A stretch of DNA of 64,000 nt, taken from assembly GCA_035235625.1 (NCBI GenBank), contig CP141146.1:7620501-7684500 (forward strand). Direction: 5' to 3'. Numbering within the stretch: position 1 is the stretch's first letter; every line of letters begins with the position of its first letter. This document shows, piece after piece, positions 1 to 11,878 of this stretch. The translations under genes were made by a program, and so were the position numbers. Below the pieces are notes generated by a model. The model was not told the origin of the DNA, made no database searches, and worked only from the letters and a program-made list of their open reading frames with translations. The DNA comes from Saururus chinensis. Its lineage: Eukaryota; Streptophyta; Magnoliopsida; Piperales; Saururaceae.

Positions 1-1587
1 GATCATGGCACACACGCTAGCGCATGTTAACATAATGTGCACTAGCGAGTGCACCACCGATCTTGAGATCCGGCGGCTCCTAGGCATTCCTTACGCTCGG
101 CTCACTGTCAGAGTGGAGCATATAAAACATTTCCGATGCAATACTATTTCTAGGGACGCTTTTGATAGTAGACAAAAACATGGCTTATATTTAGCAACAC
201 ATTTAGAACTTTTTGCTTACTCTTTGGTCCATCACAAAAGTCGCCTACTGAATTCGGGCCAAGGTAGATCGGAGTTGGACTTGGGCTCAGCCAAGCCACG
301 AGTTTTTATTATTTTTGGCTTTTTTATTTTTATACGGCTTTGGAAGTTTCAATTTTTTAATAAAAACATCGACCAATGATTGACCGATGTCAAGTTTAAA
401 ATCTCCTAAATTTTTTTAAAATACATAAGTTATTTCATTTCTCTTCTTCTAATTAATATAAATTTATTTAAAGATATAAAAATAATTTATTTTGTACTTG
501 GGGTTAGGTTACACCGGCCTATGGACATATTACCCTCATCTCTAGCCAAAATCTATTTAAAGCAGGCTAGAAAATTAGAGCAGGGTGGGCCAGATGAAGC
601 TGGGCTGATGGGCTGGCCCTTAGTGACCACATACATATTGATCGAAGTGTTATGAAAAGCTTCACGTCAGTTAGTTAAGAAAAATGTCCTTCAATCCTTG
701 GGAATAAGAGACCGTCGTTGATTGGTCTTGCTTGAAAGAAATAATACATTTCTTGGAAGTAAATTCTATTTGTTCTTCTGTCAAAAAGAAAATTCTATTT
801 GATCTCTAGCTAATTACACTGTATTGACATTTGTACAGACCACATGAACTACTCTCATTGGTAACTTTTTTGGGCAACAGGTTAATGAGTTTGAACATGA
901 TTGTGGATCTCTTAAGCAGTATTATAGTGTGGGATAAAGCAATATGGTATGTCAACATGCTGGCATTTGCAAACATATGCAACAGAGGAATCTACAAAAA
1001 GGCCATGGAGGAAGCATGTTTAGGCGCCTGCGGCACTATCTCTCAAGTGCTCGGAGCCCTTAGCACTCAAGAGACTTCAATGATTTATTATAATTCGTAG
1101 AATATGTAGTCTAAAGCTCCCTTTTGATTGTTTTGGTAAATGAAGTACTTTACAATTAAGTGGCAATTAAGTAATCTAGCTTGTATGGTATTCCACTACT
1201 TGTATATCCATGAATCCTGTGGCTGCTGATTCTATGCTGAATATCCCAATACAGATCAACTGCCTGCTTTGCAGTGTTCTGGGTCCGGTCCTGGTTTTTA
1301 TGCTTTAATTAAAGCTGATCACTTTGAGTGATCTTCCTTTAGACCTTTTTTTGAGATTCTTTTAGGCAGTCAGTGGTCTACGGAGTTTACTTTATCAAAG
1401 AAAGCTAGCTTCAGCTCAAATTTCTTAGTTGAGAAAGAATTTTATATAGAAGACTTCTCTAGAAAGTATAGACGGGGGGATAAGGAGGTGTCTTTTTAGC
1501 TGCATAAAAGAATGGATACATAGCTTTGGCGGGGATAATGTTTCTCATGGTGGACAACAGTACTATAAGCTCAGAAATATATTCAAT
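1..1587. other. Intergenic, no gene recognised
   Basis: AT-rich DNA at the left edge. Open frames such as 5-379 and 831-1100 encode peptides with no motif I recognise and no clear gene signals, so I do not call genes. The part next to 1590 is downstream of the minus-strand PDLP gene and may hold its 3' UTR. Confidence 0.5.
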
Positions 1588-1752
1588 CAGACTAAAGGAG
1601 TATTCAACAATACCACCAGCATAGAGAATTGGCTGCCAGAGATGAAATCCAACATCTTTTCCCTCTTTACCCTGCATTGCATGTATATTGTATGTGAATA
1701 TGCATTTGAGGCAGTGTGAACTGAAGAAGGAAAATGGAGAGGGGAAAGAGAC

Positions 1753-3349
1753 TTGCCTAATGCTTTTCTCAGGAATGAAAGAACAACAATGAAAACTGCA
1801 AGACCTGCCAAGGAACCAACTATGATGGCCACTGTTTTGCCCACTTGGTCCTCGTCAGAAGAATCTGGATGGCCAGACAGAGAGCATTAGTGAACACATG
1901 TAGTTAAAGAACAAGCATAAAGCAAGAGACAAGTTGTCACTTCAGAGTTCAGAATGCGGAACTTCACTAATTCAAGGCGAGCCCACTAATTTACGTAGGT
2001 CATCTTGTGTGATAGTGGTCCCTTCCCATCTTAGAGATTAACGAATGCATCATCTATAATCTGTTACTTCATGGAGGGGATCATTAAGATAAATAACAGT
2101 GTTTAACTTCGGTTGAAAAACCTGTGAGTTTTTATGATAACGGTCCCTAGTGTTCAACAATATGCCTCACCAATCTAATATGGCAATAAACACAAATAAA
2201 ATTATAGAAGTATGTTTGTAACGTTTTATCTGACGGTCAGAAGTTCCAATTTTCTTATTTCTTAAGCCCCAAGTACTCATAATTGTATGAGGCCTGTTAA
2301 TATGAGCATGGCCAGGGCATCTTTGGCCGTGGGATTTCAATCTGATGGTGCCCTTTACCCGGTCAGGGTGAACTCGGGCTGACGTTCTTTTTTTCCTAAT
2401 TGCATATGTAAATCAATTCAAATCATGCAGAAAAATCAAATATTGGTAAACAACATGCAGAACTGAAAATATGTAAAATTTGACCAACTTTGTTTATATT
2501 ATAGGTGAAGTTTAGATTAAATTTAGGAGATACTACCATTTCAATCTATTAAGGAAACAGGGTTGCACCTGTAGAAGATGTATAGTATCCGGATGCCCAA
2601 TATCTTGCATAGCACCCAGACAAGAAAACATCCGCAGCCAAGGCCGACCCACATACATTCTTGAGCTTCCCTACAGCATCGGCAAGACAAGCTGAGCAGT
2701 CTGCAGTGCTTAAATCCCCAACACACTGGCCCACTCCCTCCACAGTTCCTATGGTACTGACCCTGAATCCAACCCCAGACTGCAAGTCAGATAAAACATC
2801 ATCCCTTCGCCTGAGGAACTCTTCTTCACGGCTAGACTTCGGACTACACTTCTTGAACACAAGTGTTGTGTCAAGTTTCCCCAGGAAGTCACCATTCTCG
2901 TATCTAACATAGCACCCGTCCAGCTCCAGGCGGGCTCCATTGCAGTTGGCGCACACTAGCCCAAGCTGGCCGACGGCGTTGCGCACGCAGTTCGCGCAGC
3001 TGCCCGTATTCAGATCTCCTCTACACTGGTAAAGGGCGTACACGGCGGCATCAGGTGTGTCTGAGGTTCCATTGCCAACAGCAAAGCTGCTGTAGGAGGT
3101 CTGGGAGGCTGAGGTAACTACAGAGGAGAGTAAGGAATTGAGGTTGGATTGAAAAGGGGAGTCTGGCTGAACCTTGGTCTGTGAGCAGCCCACATAAATG
3201 AGAGTTTGAGCTGAAGCTTGCTGTGTGTGAGATATGAGGGTCTGAAGTGTAATATAGAGGAAGGAGGAGAGTTTCAAAGCTTGGTTGGTGTTGTATGAGG
3301 ACTGTTGCTTGTTTGTGACTGGTTGCCTGCACATCTTCTTCTTAAACAT
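1753..3349 (-). CDS. PDLP: Plasmodesmata-located protein (two DUF26/Gnk2 domains, type I membrane protein)
   Basis: PDLPs are type I membrane proteins of plasmodesmata that limit cell-to-cell traffic, for example by promoting callose deposition (family knowledge). Exon 1 (3349-2569) encodes a weakly hydrophobic N-terminus with probable cleavage after Ala-Ser-Ala near residue 47, then two DUF26 domains. Each has the C-X8-C-X2-C signature: CRGDLNTGSCANC and CVGDLSTADCSAC. A GT donor follows directly (CAG|GTGCAA). Splicing to an acceptor just before 1864 restores the frame through a split Asp codon (residue 261) and adds an acidic juxtamembrane stretch. The membrane helix VAIIVGSLAGLAVFIVVLSF and a basic LRKALGK stop-transfer follow. 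Without this splice exon 1 stops at 2549. There is no kinase domain, so this is not a CRK receptor kinase. The end is unsettled: a GT after 1753 could join a short last exon near 1671 and stop at 1587. ATG 3349 is the first Met; ATG 3334 is an alternative. The PDLP class is fairly sure; the paralogue is not. Confidence 0.85.
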
Positions 3350-3561
3350 TTTACATGCCTCTTTTCCTTGAGGGTTTGAGCAGCCACTGCTTTAAAGAGG
3401 GAGTGGGGGGTTTGCTTTTTTGTTGTTGGTGGATGAGCTTCTTATTGGGACAATAATTTTGTTACTTCGGTTTCCTTTTTCTTTTTGGTGTAAACTTTTG
3501 TTTCTACTCCATGGCCAGTGTTCAAATTAAAGGTTGAGGCACATGTCAAAGGCAAAAGGTA

Positions 3562-3669
3562 AAGACGTTGGATGAAGACTATGTATTTATGTTGGAATAA
3601 GTTACTTAAGAGTTAATGACTTATGACGTTGGATGAAGACTATGCATATATTTATGTTGGAATAAGTTC
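3562..3669. repeat. Short direct duplication (two copies, about 42 bp)
   Basis: A unit beginning GACGTTGGATGAAGACTATG and ending in TTATGTTGGAATAAGTT occurs at about 3562-3604 and again at about 3626-3669. The second copy has a few extra bases. It lies about 210 bp upstream of the PDLP start codon. Confidence 0.75.
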
Positions 3670-3694
3670 CCTTGTTGTGTGCAGTCTGTGCGTA

Positions 3695-3794
3695 CTCCCT
3701 TGTCTCAAAATAAGTGTCCTATTTAATTTTTAAAAATAAATTTATTTTATTTCATTTTAAAAAATTAAATAGGACACTTATTCTGAGATGGAGG
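3695..3794. mobile_element. Stowaway-type MITE (100 bp) with TA target duplication
   Basis: Long terminal inverted repeats: the left end begins CTCCCTTGTCTCAAAATAAG and the right end finishes CTTATTCTGAGATGGAGG. A self-complementary ATTTAATTTTTAAAA-type core lies between them. The element is flanked by TA on both sides (3693-3694 and 3795-3796). The CTCCCT end and TA duplication are hallmarks of Stowaway elements, non-autonomous relatives of Tc1/mariner transposons. No coding capacity. Confidence 0.85.
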
Positions 3795-3796
3795 TA

Positions 3797-5521
3797 AGGT
3801 GGCGGGCGGGTTAAAAAATCCATTTACCCATGTATTACGGACACCGAACGATCAAAATCATGTGGCCCCAAATAGCTCAGTGCAACGCGATTTCGCATGA
3901 GTCAGGCGCATATTAACACCCCTCATTTTAGTTCTGTTGTATGGGGAACATGATCAGCCTCCTGCAAGATGTTCAGAATCTATAGGGTACAGATAGAGGA
4001 TGAAATGCGTGTGGAATAATGGAATAAGATTATCAGCTTGCTATCAGGCATCATCTCAGCTTGTTTTGAGCCATTGGTTATCCGATACATTTGATGATAA
4101 GCTTCTTTTTTTTATTAAGATCAATATTCCCTTGATTACAGATACAGTCATGCCTCTCTATATATTAACTTTCATAATTGTCTAAATAAGCATTATATTA
4201 ATGCATACTCAAGCTCTCTGGTCTTAATGAGGACTGAAAATGCTACATGCATTTAAGACGGGGGATCGCCCTTTTTAGGTATATGGGGTGCAATTGTCTT
4301 TTTTGTACAACTTCAAAATTACTGTCAAATCTGAAAAATAATATGACGTACAAGACATATTAGTTTGCTGGTCAAACGGAGTTTGGATGTAGGCTAGTTT
4401 CTGTTTATGTCCACGTCCAACTTTTGTTATGTAATGACAAACGGGCAAACTTGATCACAGACACCTGGGACATGGATTCAGACAGGGTCACAAACGGTCG
4501 TTAGTAACTTGGCAACCCCACTCAGCTGGTTCTTTTCAAGGATTGCTTGCAAGAGGAGAAACACTTAAATTTCACTTGAAAATGGAGGACAAGTTTTTCA
4601 GGCTTGGATAAGTCAATTTAGATTTGGAATTTCATATTGTAGTGTTACCGGTTTTAAAACCACATACTTCAAAATCTAAGCTCACAACTAAAAAAGATTT
4701 AACTCGTGCCACCCCTACTCTCTCACTCTACCACCTAGGGGTGGAAATCAGTCATTTGGTCACGGTCACCGTGACCGATTAACATGACCATTTAGTGTCA
4801 TGATCGTGATTGACTGTCCATCAGACATGGTCACGGACATGGTCAGTCTGTCTTTTTTTACCTAGTTTATACTAAAGTAAGTAATTATTATTTGTTTGGG
4901 TTGAATCACAATTTGTTTGAGTAATATTTGTATTGTATGATATCTCTTTCTTTTCCTCTTTGAACGTTTTATTCTCCTCAGTCCCTAAGTGATTCCCTTT
5001 TTAGTTGTCCTTAGGAAGTAAAATTGTATAAAGACTTTGTCTAATGTAGTGTTTCAGTTTTATATATGATTTCTTTCATTGCCACCTACTTAGGAGATGA
5101 TACTACTCCAGGTTTTAATTTGTCTCACTTAATGTTGCTATTTTGAACTTTAATATTTGATTTTATCTCCTTGATGGACTATATTTCAACTTTGAATACT
5201 TTGATGGGTGGTTGTAAATTGTAATAATACTTTCAAGCTGAAGAATTTGAACATTGTATGTCATAAAAACGTGGTAGTCACATTTTTACTTCACTCGTAT
5301 ACTCTACACCTTACTAAACAGTCAAACCAACGGAGCTTTGGTTTATTGGAATTTTATCGCAATAATACTTCATAAATTTGTTTAGGAATATAGTATATTA
5401 GAGAAGTTTAGAACCCATTCCTACCTATAGGACATCATATTGCTACTCAATAGGAACCCCAAAAAGTCCTACTAGAAACGCTTTCTCTTTTTGGTTTTTT
5501 AAGAAAATTGTTTCAGTTCTT
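3797..5521. other. Intergenic, no gene recognised
   Basis: AT-rich spacer between the MITE and the copia element. One odd item is a perfect 9+1+9 palindrome at 4758-4776 (GGTCACGGT, C, ACCGTGACC). It lies in a stretch rich in GTCA/TGAC words (about 4750-4855) that may be a small decayed inverted-repeat element. No coding signal seen. Confidence 0.45.
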
Positions 5522-5526
5522 TAACC

Positions 5527-6060
5527 TGTTAAATATTTTCGTACCTTTGCCTTGTTCTTTGCCTTATTTTCGTACGTTTGCCTTGTTTTTTATGAGAGAT
5601 CTTACTGGAATAATTATGACTGAATCAAGTAATCCACTTTGTCCTTAAGACAGAATTCGCCCTCCCTTATAAGTGCTTAGGACTTCGCAAGCGTCTGTCT
5701 CCCAGGATAAGACGGACGGACGGACGGCGGCGGTGGCGCGCACGTGTGGGTTAGCCCACCTAGGTGCATTGGTCTAACATCTCTCTCCCCCACAAAAGTG
5801 GGTTGGCCCAAGGGCCTAACATGAAAGGCCAAACTAATGCCTTATATACCAACACCATCAACTTCACCTAGGCGATGTGGGACTATTCACTCCTTCAACC
5901 AATTCCCATGTGTTATTCTCATTCAATATGAAGTGGGCTTGGGCTCTCTCTACCAAATGGGTTTGACCAACTTGAGTAATATGGGTTTGACCCACATAAC
6001 CATTATGATGCTCATCTAATTAATATGGGCTTAACCCATTTCAAATACCCGCTTCTAACA
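5527..6060 (-). repeat. 3' LTR of the copia element (534 bp)
   Basis: On the minus strand it starts TGTTAGAAG and ends ATTTAACA. It matches the other LTR closely over both ends but lacks about 250 bp present there, replaced by a short GACGGACGGACGG stretch at about 5710-5730. It keeps about 18 bp near 5911 that the other copy has lost. Confidence 0.92.
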
Positions 6061-6069
6061 ATCCCCCAT
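6061..6069 (-). promoter_or_regulatory. Polypurine tract of the copia element
   Basis: The minus strand reads ATGGGGGAT immediately before the TG that opens the 3' LTR. This is the usual place and composition of the plus-strand priming site in LTR retrotransposons. Confidence 0.65.
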
Positions 6070-6465
6070 ATGAATGAGAATTGGCTAGATAACTATGCAA
6101 AACAATGCAGATAAACCGTGAAAGCAATATTGAAAAGATCATGCATGGGGGTGAGGTAGCTTTTGGCTTTGAACCTTCCCTTGTGAAAACTATCGGGTCT
6201 ACTTGCTAATCAGTGAATGCGATGTCTTGAACTGTTCAGCCGTTTGTGTAAACCGAGACAATAGAATTCACACAATCACTTCTCAGACACACTGTAGTTC
6301 TCATAATTGTGTTCATTTCGGCCCTAAACAAACTTGGTTTCATGAGTGCTCTAGAAGATTTAGCCTTAAAATCCTCATAGAAGTGGCCCTTTCACACTCA
6401 TATAGGTGATTATCATTAGGAGTATCCTGCAATACCCCACTCGAATTAATTCAAGATATGAGAAT

Positions 6466-6804
6466 AGGGATGCCACTCGGGTCAGGTAAATGGTAAACCC
6501 GATCTGACCCTAATAGGTCGGGTTTGGTTTTTAAAAATAACCCTAATGGGTCGGGTCGGGTTTTAGTTATCCAACCCGACCCGAATATAAATATAAATAT
6601 AAAACTTATATATTTTATATATTTTTTAATATTATTTTTAAAAAAAATTAAAATATATATATATAAATTATTTTTTTAATCTATTCGGGTCAAACGGGTC
6701 AGGTTCGGGTTCAGGTTGGGTCGGGTTTGGGTCACAGATTTGTGATGTGGGTTCGGGTTCGGGTTTGGCAAAACCTGACCTGAACCCAACCCGGTGGCAT
6801 CACT
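6466..6804. mobile_element. Mutator-type MITE (339 bp) with 10-bp target duplication, nested in copia
   Basis: The ends are inverted: AGGGATGCCACTCGGG on the left, CCCGGTGGCATCACT on the right. Inside, runs of GGGTCGGGTC and their complements flank an extremely AT-rich centre, so the whole element can fold back. The 10-mer ATATGAGAAT sits directly on both sides (6456-6465 and 6805-6814). A 9-10 bp duplication points to the Mutator superfamily. It has no coding capacity. It sits between the copia pol end and the 3' LTR, so it inserted after the copia element did. Confidence 0.88.
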
Positions 6805-6993
6805 ATATGAGAATCATTAAAAACAAAGCTTATCCTGAGTCACTCTGCAGACATCACTTTCTCATCATAGGAATGGGGACGAGATTTTATCTCAATAGTG
6901 ATTCCCCTTGAATCCCCCACAATTCGGTTGTCCCTTTAAACTTAGATCTTAAGATCTCCAGTCAACAAGGTTGGGTTGCCATTATGGTGATTC

Positions 6994-7719
6994 TTAATGT
7001 ATAGGCTTCAAGCTCATTCCCCTCGATGAACTGTTCACTTGTTCTTTGGTCAAACCTTTAGTAAGCGGATCCGCAATATTTTCTTTTAACCTAACATACT
7101 CAATGGAAATTATTCCACTACAGAGCAATTGTTTTATAGTATTGTGCCTCCGACGTATATGTCGAGATTTACCATTATACAAGTTACTTTGTGCCCTTCC
7201 TATAGCCGATTTGCTATCACAATGTATGCAAATAGGTTGCACAGGTTTCCCCCACATTGGAATATCCTCAAAAAAATTACGAAGCCACTCAGCCTTTTCG
7301 CCTATTCTATCAAGCGCAATGAATTTAGATTCCATGATGGATCTTGCTATACACGTTTGTTTCGAAGATTTCCAAAACACTGCTGCACCTCTAAGGGTAA
7401 AGACATATCCACTTGTAGATTTCAAGTCTTTTGTATCAAATATCCAGTTTGCATCACAGTAACCCTCTAGTACTGCTGGATACCTTGTATAATGCAACCC
7501 ATAGTTAAAGGTATATCTCAGATATCTAAGAATCCTAACTACAACTTTCCAGTGGTCTGCCCCTAGGTTGCTATTAAATCTACTAAGTTTACTTATTGAG
7601 TACGCTATGTCGGGTCTCGTACAATGCATAATGTAATTAAGAATTTCAATAATTTGATAATATTGAAGTTGTGATATGCTCTCACCCATGTTTTTGCTTA
7701 AGTGTAATGTCACATTCAC
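6994..7719 (-). pseudogene. Copia RT end and RNase H region
   Basis: The longest surviving frame of the element. It carries copia RNase H motifs: GYCDANW in the first active-site block, FWKSSKQ then S-ESKF-AL in the second, and [15 protein letters not shown] in the third, followed by [13 protein letters not shown] and ADPLTKGL near the end. These are typical of the C-terminal polyprotein of Ty1/copia elements. The frame is broken upstream by a stop at about 7748 before it joins the RT body. It ends at the natural polyprotein stop. Confidence 0.85.
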
Positions 7720-7739
7720 AGGTGTTCTCGTTGGACGAT

Positions 7740-8400
7740 TATCATTCTAATTAAATTTTTCTAAAATTTTCTCAATGTAATGAGATTGTGATAATACATA
7801 TCTATAAGATGTTCTAGTGATTTTCATCCCTAGTATGACATCTGCAACACCCATTTCCTTCATTTCAAACTATTTGTTCAACATCTTCTTTGTAGCTTTA
7901 ATAATATCATCATTACTACCAATAATTAGCATATCATCCACATAAAGACATACAATGACATAGCCTTCAGGTCTGTCTTTTACATAAACACATTTGTCAC
8001 ATTCATTAATTTTGAATTCATTTGACATCATCATTTTGTCAAATTTTTCATGTCATTGCTTAGGTGCTTGTTTAAGTCCATAAAAAGATTTAACAAGTCT
8101 GCACACTTTATTTTCTTAACCCGGTACAACAAACCCTTCAAGTTGTTGCATATAAATTTCCTCATTCAAATTACCATTCAAGAATGCGGTTTTGACATTC
8201 ATTTAATGGAAGTTATCCTTGTGACTGGTGAATATGTATCAAAATAATCTTGACCTTTCTTTTGCTTATATCCTTCGATAACAAGTCTAGCTTTATATTT
8301 GTCAATGAATCCATCAGCCTTCATCTTCCTCTTTAATATCCACTTGTATCCTACAAGTTTACTTCCTGACGGGAGATCCACCAACTCCTAAGTATGATTT
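7740..8400 (-). pseudogene. Copia reverse transcriptase, broken
   Basis: In translation order the minus strand gives a WILKRKM...DKYKARLVI block followed by FDTYSPVTRITSIK (8384-8199), characteristic of the copia RT N-terminus. Further on comes the catalytic box LYVDDMLIIG at about 7920-7950. Several stops and frame changes separate the blocks, for instance directly after SPVTRITSIK at 8199. The Asp-Asp of the polymerase active site is intact, but the reading frame is not continuous. Confidence 0.85.
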
Positions 8401-8648
8401 TGCATAATGGATTCAATTTCACTGTTTACTGTCTCCTTCCAATATTGTGTTTCAGGAGATGACATGACTTCCTTAAAGCTTTAAGGCTTATTTTCCAACA
8501 AATAAGTTAGAAAGTCTGGACAAAAGAATTTTAATGTTCTAGCACATTTGCAACGTCTAGGTTTATCATCATCTCCTTCTTAGTCTTCACTATTGTCCTT
8601 TTCAATATCTAAAGTTCTTTTAAAAGAACTTTCCTTTTGTGTAGAATT

Positions 8649-9500
8649 TTACAGGAAAATATTTTCAAAAAACGAAGCATTCCTGGATTCAATCATAGTA
8701 TTGACATTTACATCAAGAATATTCGATTTATGAACAAGAAAGCGATATGCACTGCTATTATTTGCATAACCAATGAATACACAATCAATGGTCTTTGGTC
8801 CAATCTTTATCCTCTTTGGATTAAGGACCACCACTTTTGCCAAACACCCCAACACTTTTAAGAATTTGTAGGAAGGCTTTCGACCTTTCCATAATTCATA
8901 TGGTGTCTGCAAGGTTTTCTTATGAGGTATTTTGTTGAGAATATAATTTGCTGAAAGCAGAGCTTCCCCCCACATGTTCTGGGGTAACCCAGAACTTATT
9001 AACATGACATTCATCATTTCTTTTAACGTTCTATTTTTCCATTCAGCAACTTCATTTTGCTGAGGTGAATAGGGTGTCGTTGTTTGGTGTATAATACCGT
9101 GTCGTGAACAAAAATCACCAAAAGGTGATTCATATTCCCCACCTCTATCACTTCTTAGAATTTTGATTGTCTTGCCAAGTTGATTCTCAACCTCTGTTTT
9201 ATATAATATAAACATGTCAATGGCCTCATCTTTACTTCTCAGCAAGTAGACATAACAATAACGAGTGCAATTGTCTATAAATGTAATAAAATACTTTTTA
9301 CCTCCTCTTGTTTGAACAAGTTTTAAATTACAGACATCGCTGTGAATTAACTCAAGAGGTTCCGTACATCTCTCAATACTTTGGAAAGATTTCCTTGTTA
9401 ATTTCGATTACACACAAGTTTCGCATTTATGACTTGAGTCAATATTAAACTTAGGCAGATATTTCATATTAATCAATCTTCGTAAAGCATCATAATTAAC
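8649..9500 (-). pseudogene. Copia integrase, broken
   Basis: The frame 9245-8649 contains the integrase core: LRSDRGGEY with the second catalytic Asp, then TTPYSPQQNEVAEWKN, where copia elements normally have NG-AER-N, so this block has drifted. It continues through the GKAF-like domain (TPYELWKGRKPSYKFLKVLG, then DCVFIGY). Upstream, at about 9400-9450, a HKCETC remnant of the zinc-binding N-terminus is visible, followed by an in-frame stop. Confidence 0.85.
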
Positions 9501-9617
9501 ATGGCCTAATCGAGAGTGCCACACATCGAATGACTCAATCATATACGAGGAAAAAATATTCTCATTGTTAATAACATAAATCGGTACAATGGTGAGTACA
9601 TTGAGCTTGAAAAGCTC

Positions 9618-10031
9618 CTAATTTAGGTACCCATTGCCCACATACAACCCTCCATTGGTTAATACAAATTTATCGGACTCAAAAACCAACTTAAAGCCAT
9701 TCTTGCTCAACAAGGATCCGGACACCAAATTCTTTCTAATTTCTGACACATGTAGCACATTATTGAGTGTGAGCTCTTTTCCTGAAGTCATCTTCAGCAC
9801 GACCTTGACAAGTCCTTCAACCTTCACAGTAGAGGAGTTCCCCATAAATAGCTGTTCACCATTCTCCACGGGCTGATAAGTGGAGAACATCTTCCTATTA
9901 GAGCAAACATGTTGAGTAGCCCCGGTGTCAACCCACCATTCACGAGCGTTCGTGACCATGTTCACTTCTGAAACAACAGCAGAAAGGTTGATGTCATTCA
10001 CATTGGTGGAGAGAGTCTCCACTTCAATCAT
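9618..10031 (-). pseudogene. Copia protease region
   Basis: The minus frame contains the aspartic protease motif [12 protein letters not shown], then [11 protein letters not shown] and [20 protein letters not shown], the standard pol-protease segment of Ty1/copia elements. It is bounded by stops on both sides, separating it from Gag and integrase. Confidence 0.88.
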
Positions 10032-10918
10032 GTGGGCTTGTGCATTCTTCTTCTTAGAATCATCTTGTTTTTTTCATTTCTGACAATCCTTAGCCTTGTG
10101 GCCCATTTTGTCACAGACATAGCACTTGCCCTTAAATTTGGCTTTGTTGGAGTCCTTGTTCGACTATCTAACATGATGCTTCATCTTCTTGTTGTTGAAG
10201 CTATTGCTTTTATGGCCTTATTCCACAACGTTGACCTTGGCCTCCATGCCATGACCCCCGATTTTCTTTTCAGAAGCACGATTGTCCTCTTTAATCCTTA
10301 ACCTCACAATCAAATCCTCCATGTTCATCTCTTTTCTCTTATGATTTAAGTAGTTCTTGAAATCCTTCCAAGAATGTGGTAATTTTTCTATTATAGCTGC
10401 CACCTAGAAAGACTCACTTAAAGTCATGCATTCCGCATGAATATCATGCAGGATAACTTGGAGGTCTTGAACTTGACTGATCACAGTTTTAGAGTCCACC
10501 ATTTGAAGTCTAAAAATTTGCCGACCACAAATTTCTTCATTCCAGCATCCTCAGTCTTGTACTTCTTGTCTAATGACTCCCACAGTGCCTTAACACTTTT
10601 CATCGAATTGTACACATTATATAATGTGTTGTCCAACCCGTTAAGGATGTAATTACGGCATAAGAAATCTGCATGTTTTCATGCATCTACTGCCGCAACA
10701 GCCGTCTTGTCTTCCCTTTTCTCCTCAGTGAGAATGTGGACTTCTTCTTGAAGGAAGCAGGCTAAGTTCAGTGTGGTGAGATAGAAGAGGATTTTTTGCT
10801 GTCATCGTTTAAAATCCTCCCCATTGAACTTCTCTGGTTTTTCCCCTTTAATTTGAAGAAGAGCAGTCACCGAAGTGGGAATAAGTACCGATGTCAAGTG
10901 GGTACCTTCAGCATCCAT
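10032..10918 (-). pseudogene. Copia Gag (UBN2-type) with CCHC zinc knuckle, broken
   Basis: Starts at ATG 10918 with MDAEGTHLT and soon reaches GEKPEKFNGEDFKR, typical of plant copia Gag; a stop replaces the next residue. Later blocks include [33 protein letters not shown] and RKEMNMEDLIVRLRI. The zinc knuckle C-X2-C-X4-H-X4-C (CYVCDKMGHKAKDC) lies at about 10,080-10,130. At least three internal stops are visible, two of which appear to replace Trp or Gln codons. Confidence 0.85.
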
Positions 10919-10939
10919 TTCTGTTCCAAAGAACAAAAG

Positions 10940-11650
10940 ATTAACTCAGCTTTATAAAATCAGTGAATTTCGAAATCTATACACATAATAGAAAATTTTG
11001 AAATCAATGCAGAACTGTGAATTTCAAAATCTATCCAGAACTGTGAATTTTAAAATCAATGCAGAACTATGAATTTCGAAATCTATCTAGAACTGTGAAT
11101 TTCAAAATCAATGCAGAATTGTGAATTTCAAAATCGAGGCACAGAATATTAAATTTCAAAATCTATATAAAATTGTGAGTTATGGAATACATGCACAGTG
11201 AATTTCGAAATCTATGCACAGTAAACTTTTTCAGAAAATTTTCAAACAGTAAACTTCAAAATTAATAAATAGTAACTTCCGAAATTTGTAAACAGTAAAC
11301 TTCAGAAATTAATCAACAGGAAACTCCTGAAAATTTTTGAACAGTGAACTATCAGAAAAAACTTCAAACAGTAAACTTCTAAATTAATGAACAGTAACTC
11401 CCGAAATTTGTGAACAGTGAATTTCCAGAAAATTTTAAACAGTAATCTTTATAAAATAATCAACAGGAAACTTCTGAAAATTTTTGAACAGTGAACTATC
11501 AAAAAAATTTCAAACAGTAAATTTCAAAATTAATGAACAGTAAGTTCGAAAATTTTTGAACAGTAAACTGAAAATTTCGGAACAGTAAACTTCAGAAAAT
11601 AGTAAATTTATGAACAGTAAATTTTTACGTACAGAATGAAAAAATTCCAC
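10940..11650 (-). repeat. Degenerate tandem array in the copia 5' leader
   Basis: Between the 5' LTR and Gag the sequence is built from many imperfect copies of short units such as CAGAACTGTGAATTTCAAAA and AACAGTAAACTTCAGAAATT (plus strand). Unit length varies around 20-35 bp. No open frame spans it. It occupies the element's untranslated leader, where packaging and priming signals normally lie. Confidence 0.8.
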
Positions 11651-11878
11651 AATTCACACGTAGAACAGTAAAATTTCAAACAGCACGTCCAGACTAGTAT
11701 AGATGCAGCATTACAAGCATGGTAAAATAAAAACAGAAAATTTTTCCACTGTTTACGCACAGAGGAAATCTAAAACATATTTGAACAGTGAAAAAATTTC
11801 AAAATTTGCCATAGGGAATACTATTCTCCATGCATAACAGTAAAATATAAAAATATGTAAGACTTCTGTCTTAAGATT

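Noticed and set aside
5..379. Open frame of 124 codons at the left edge
   Set aside because: No recognisable domain; the second half is Phe/Ile-rich because the DNA is AT-rich; no supporting gene signals.
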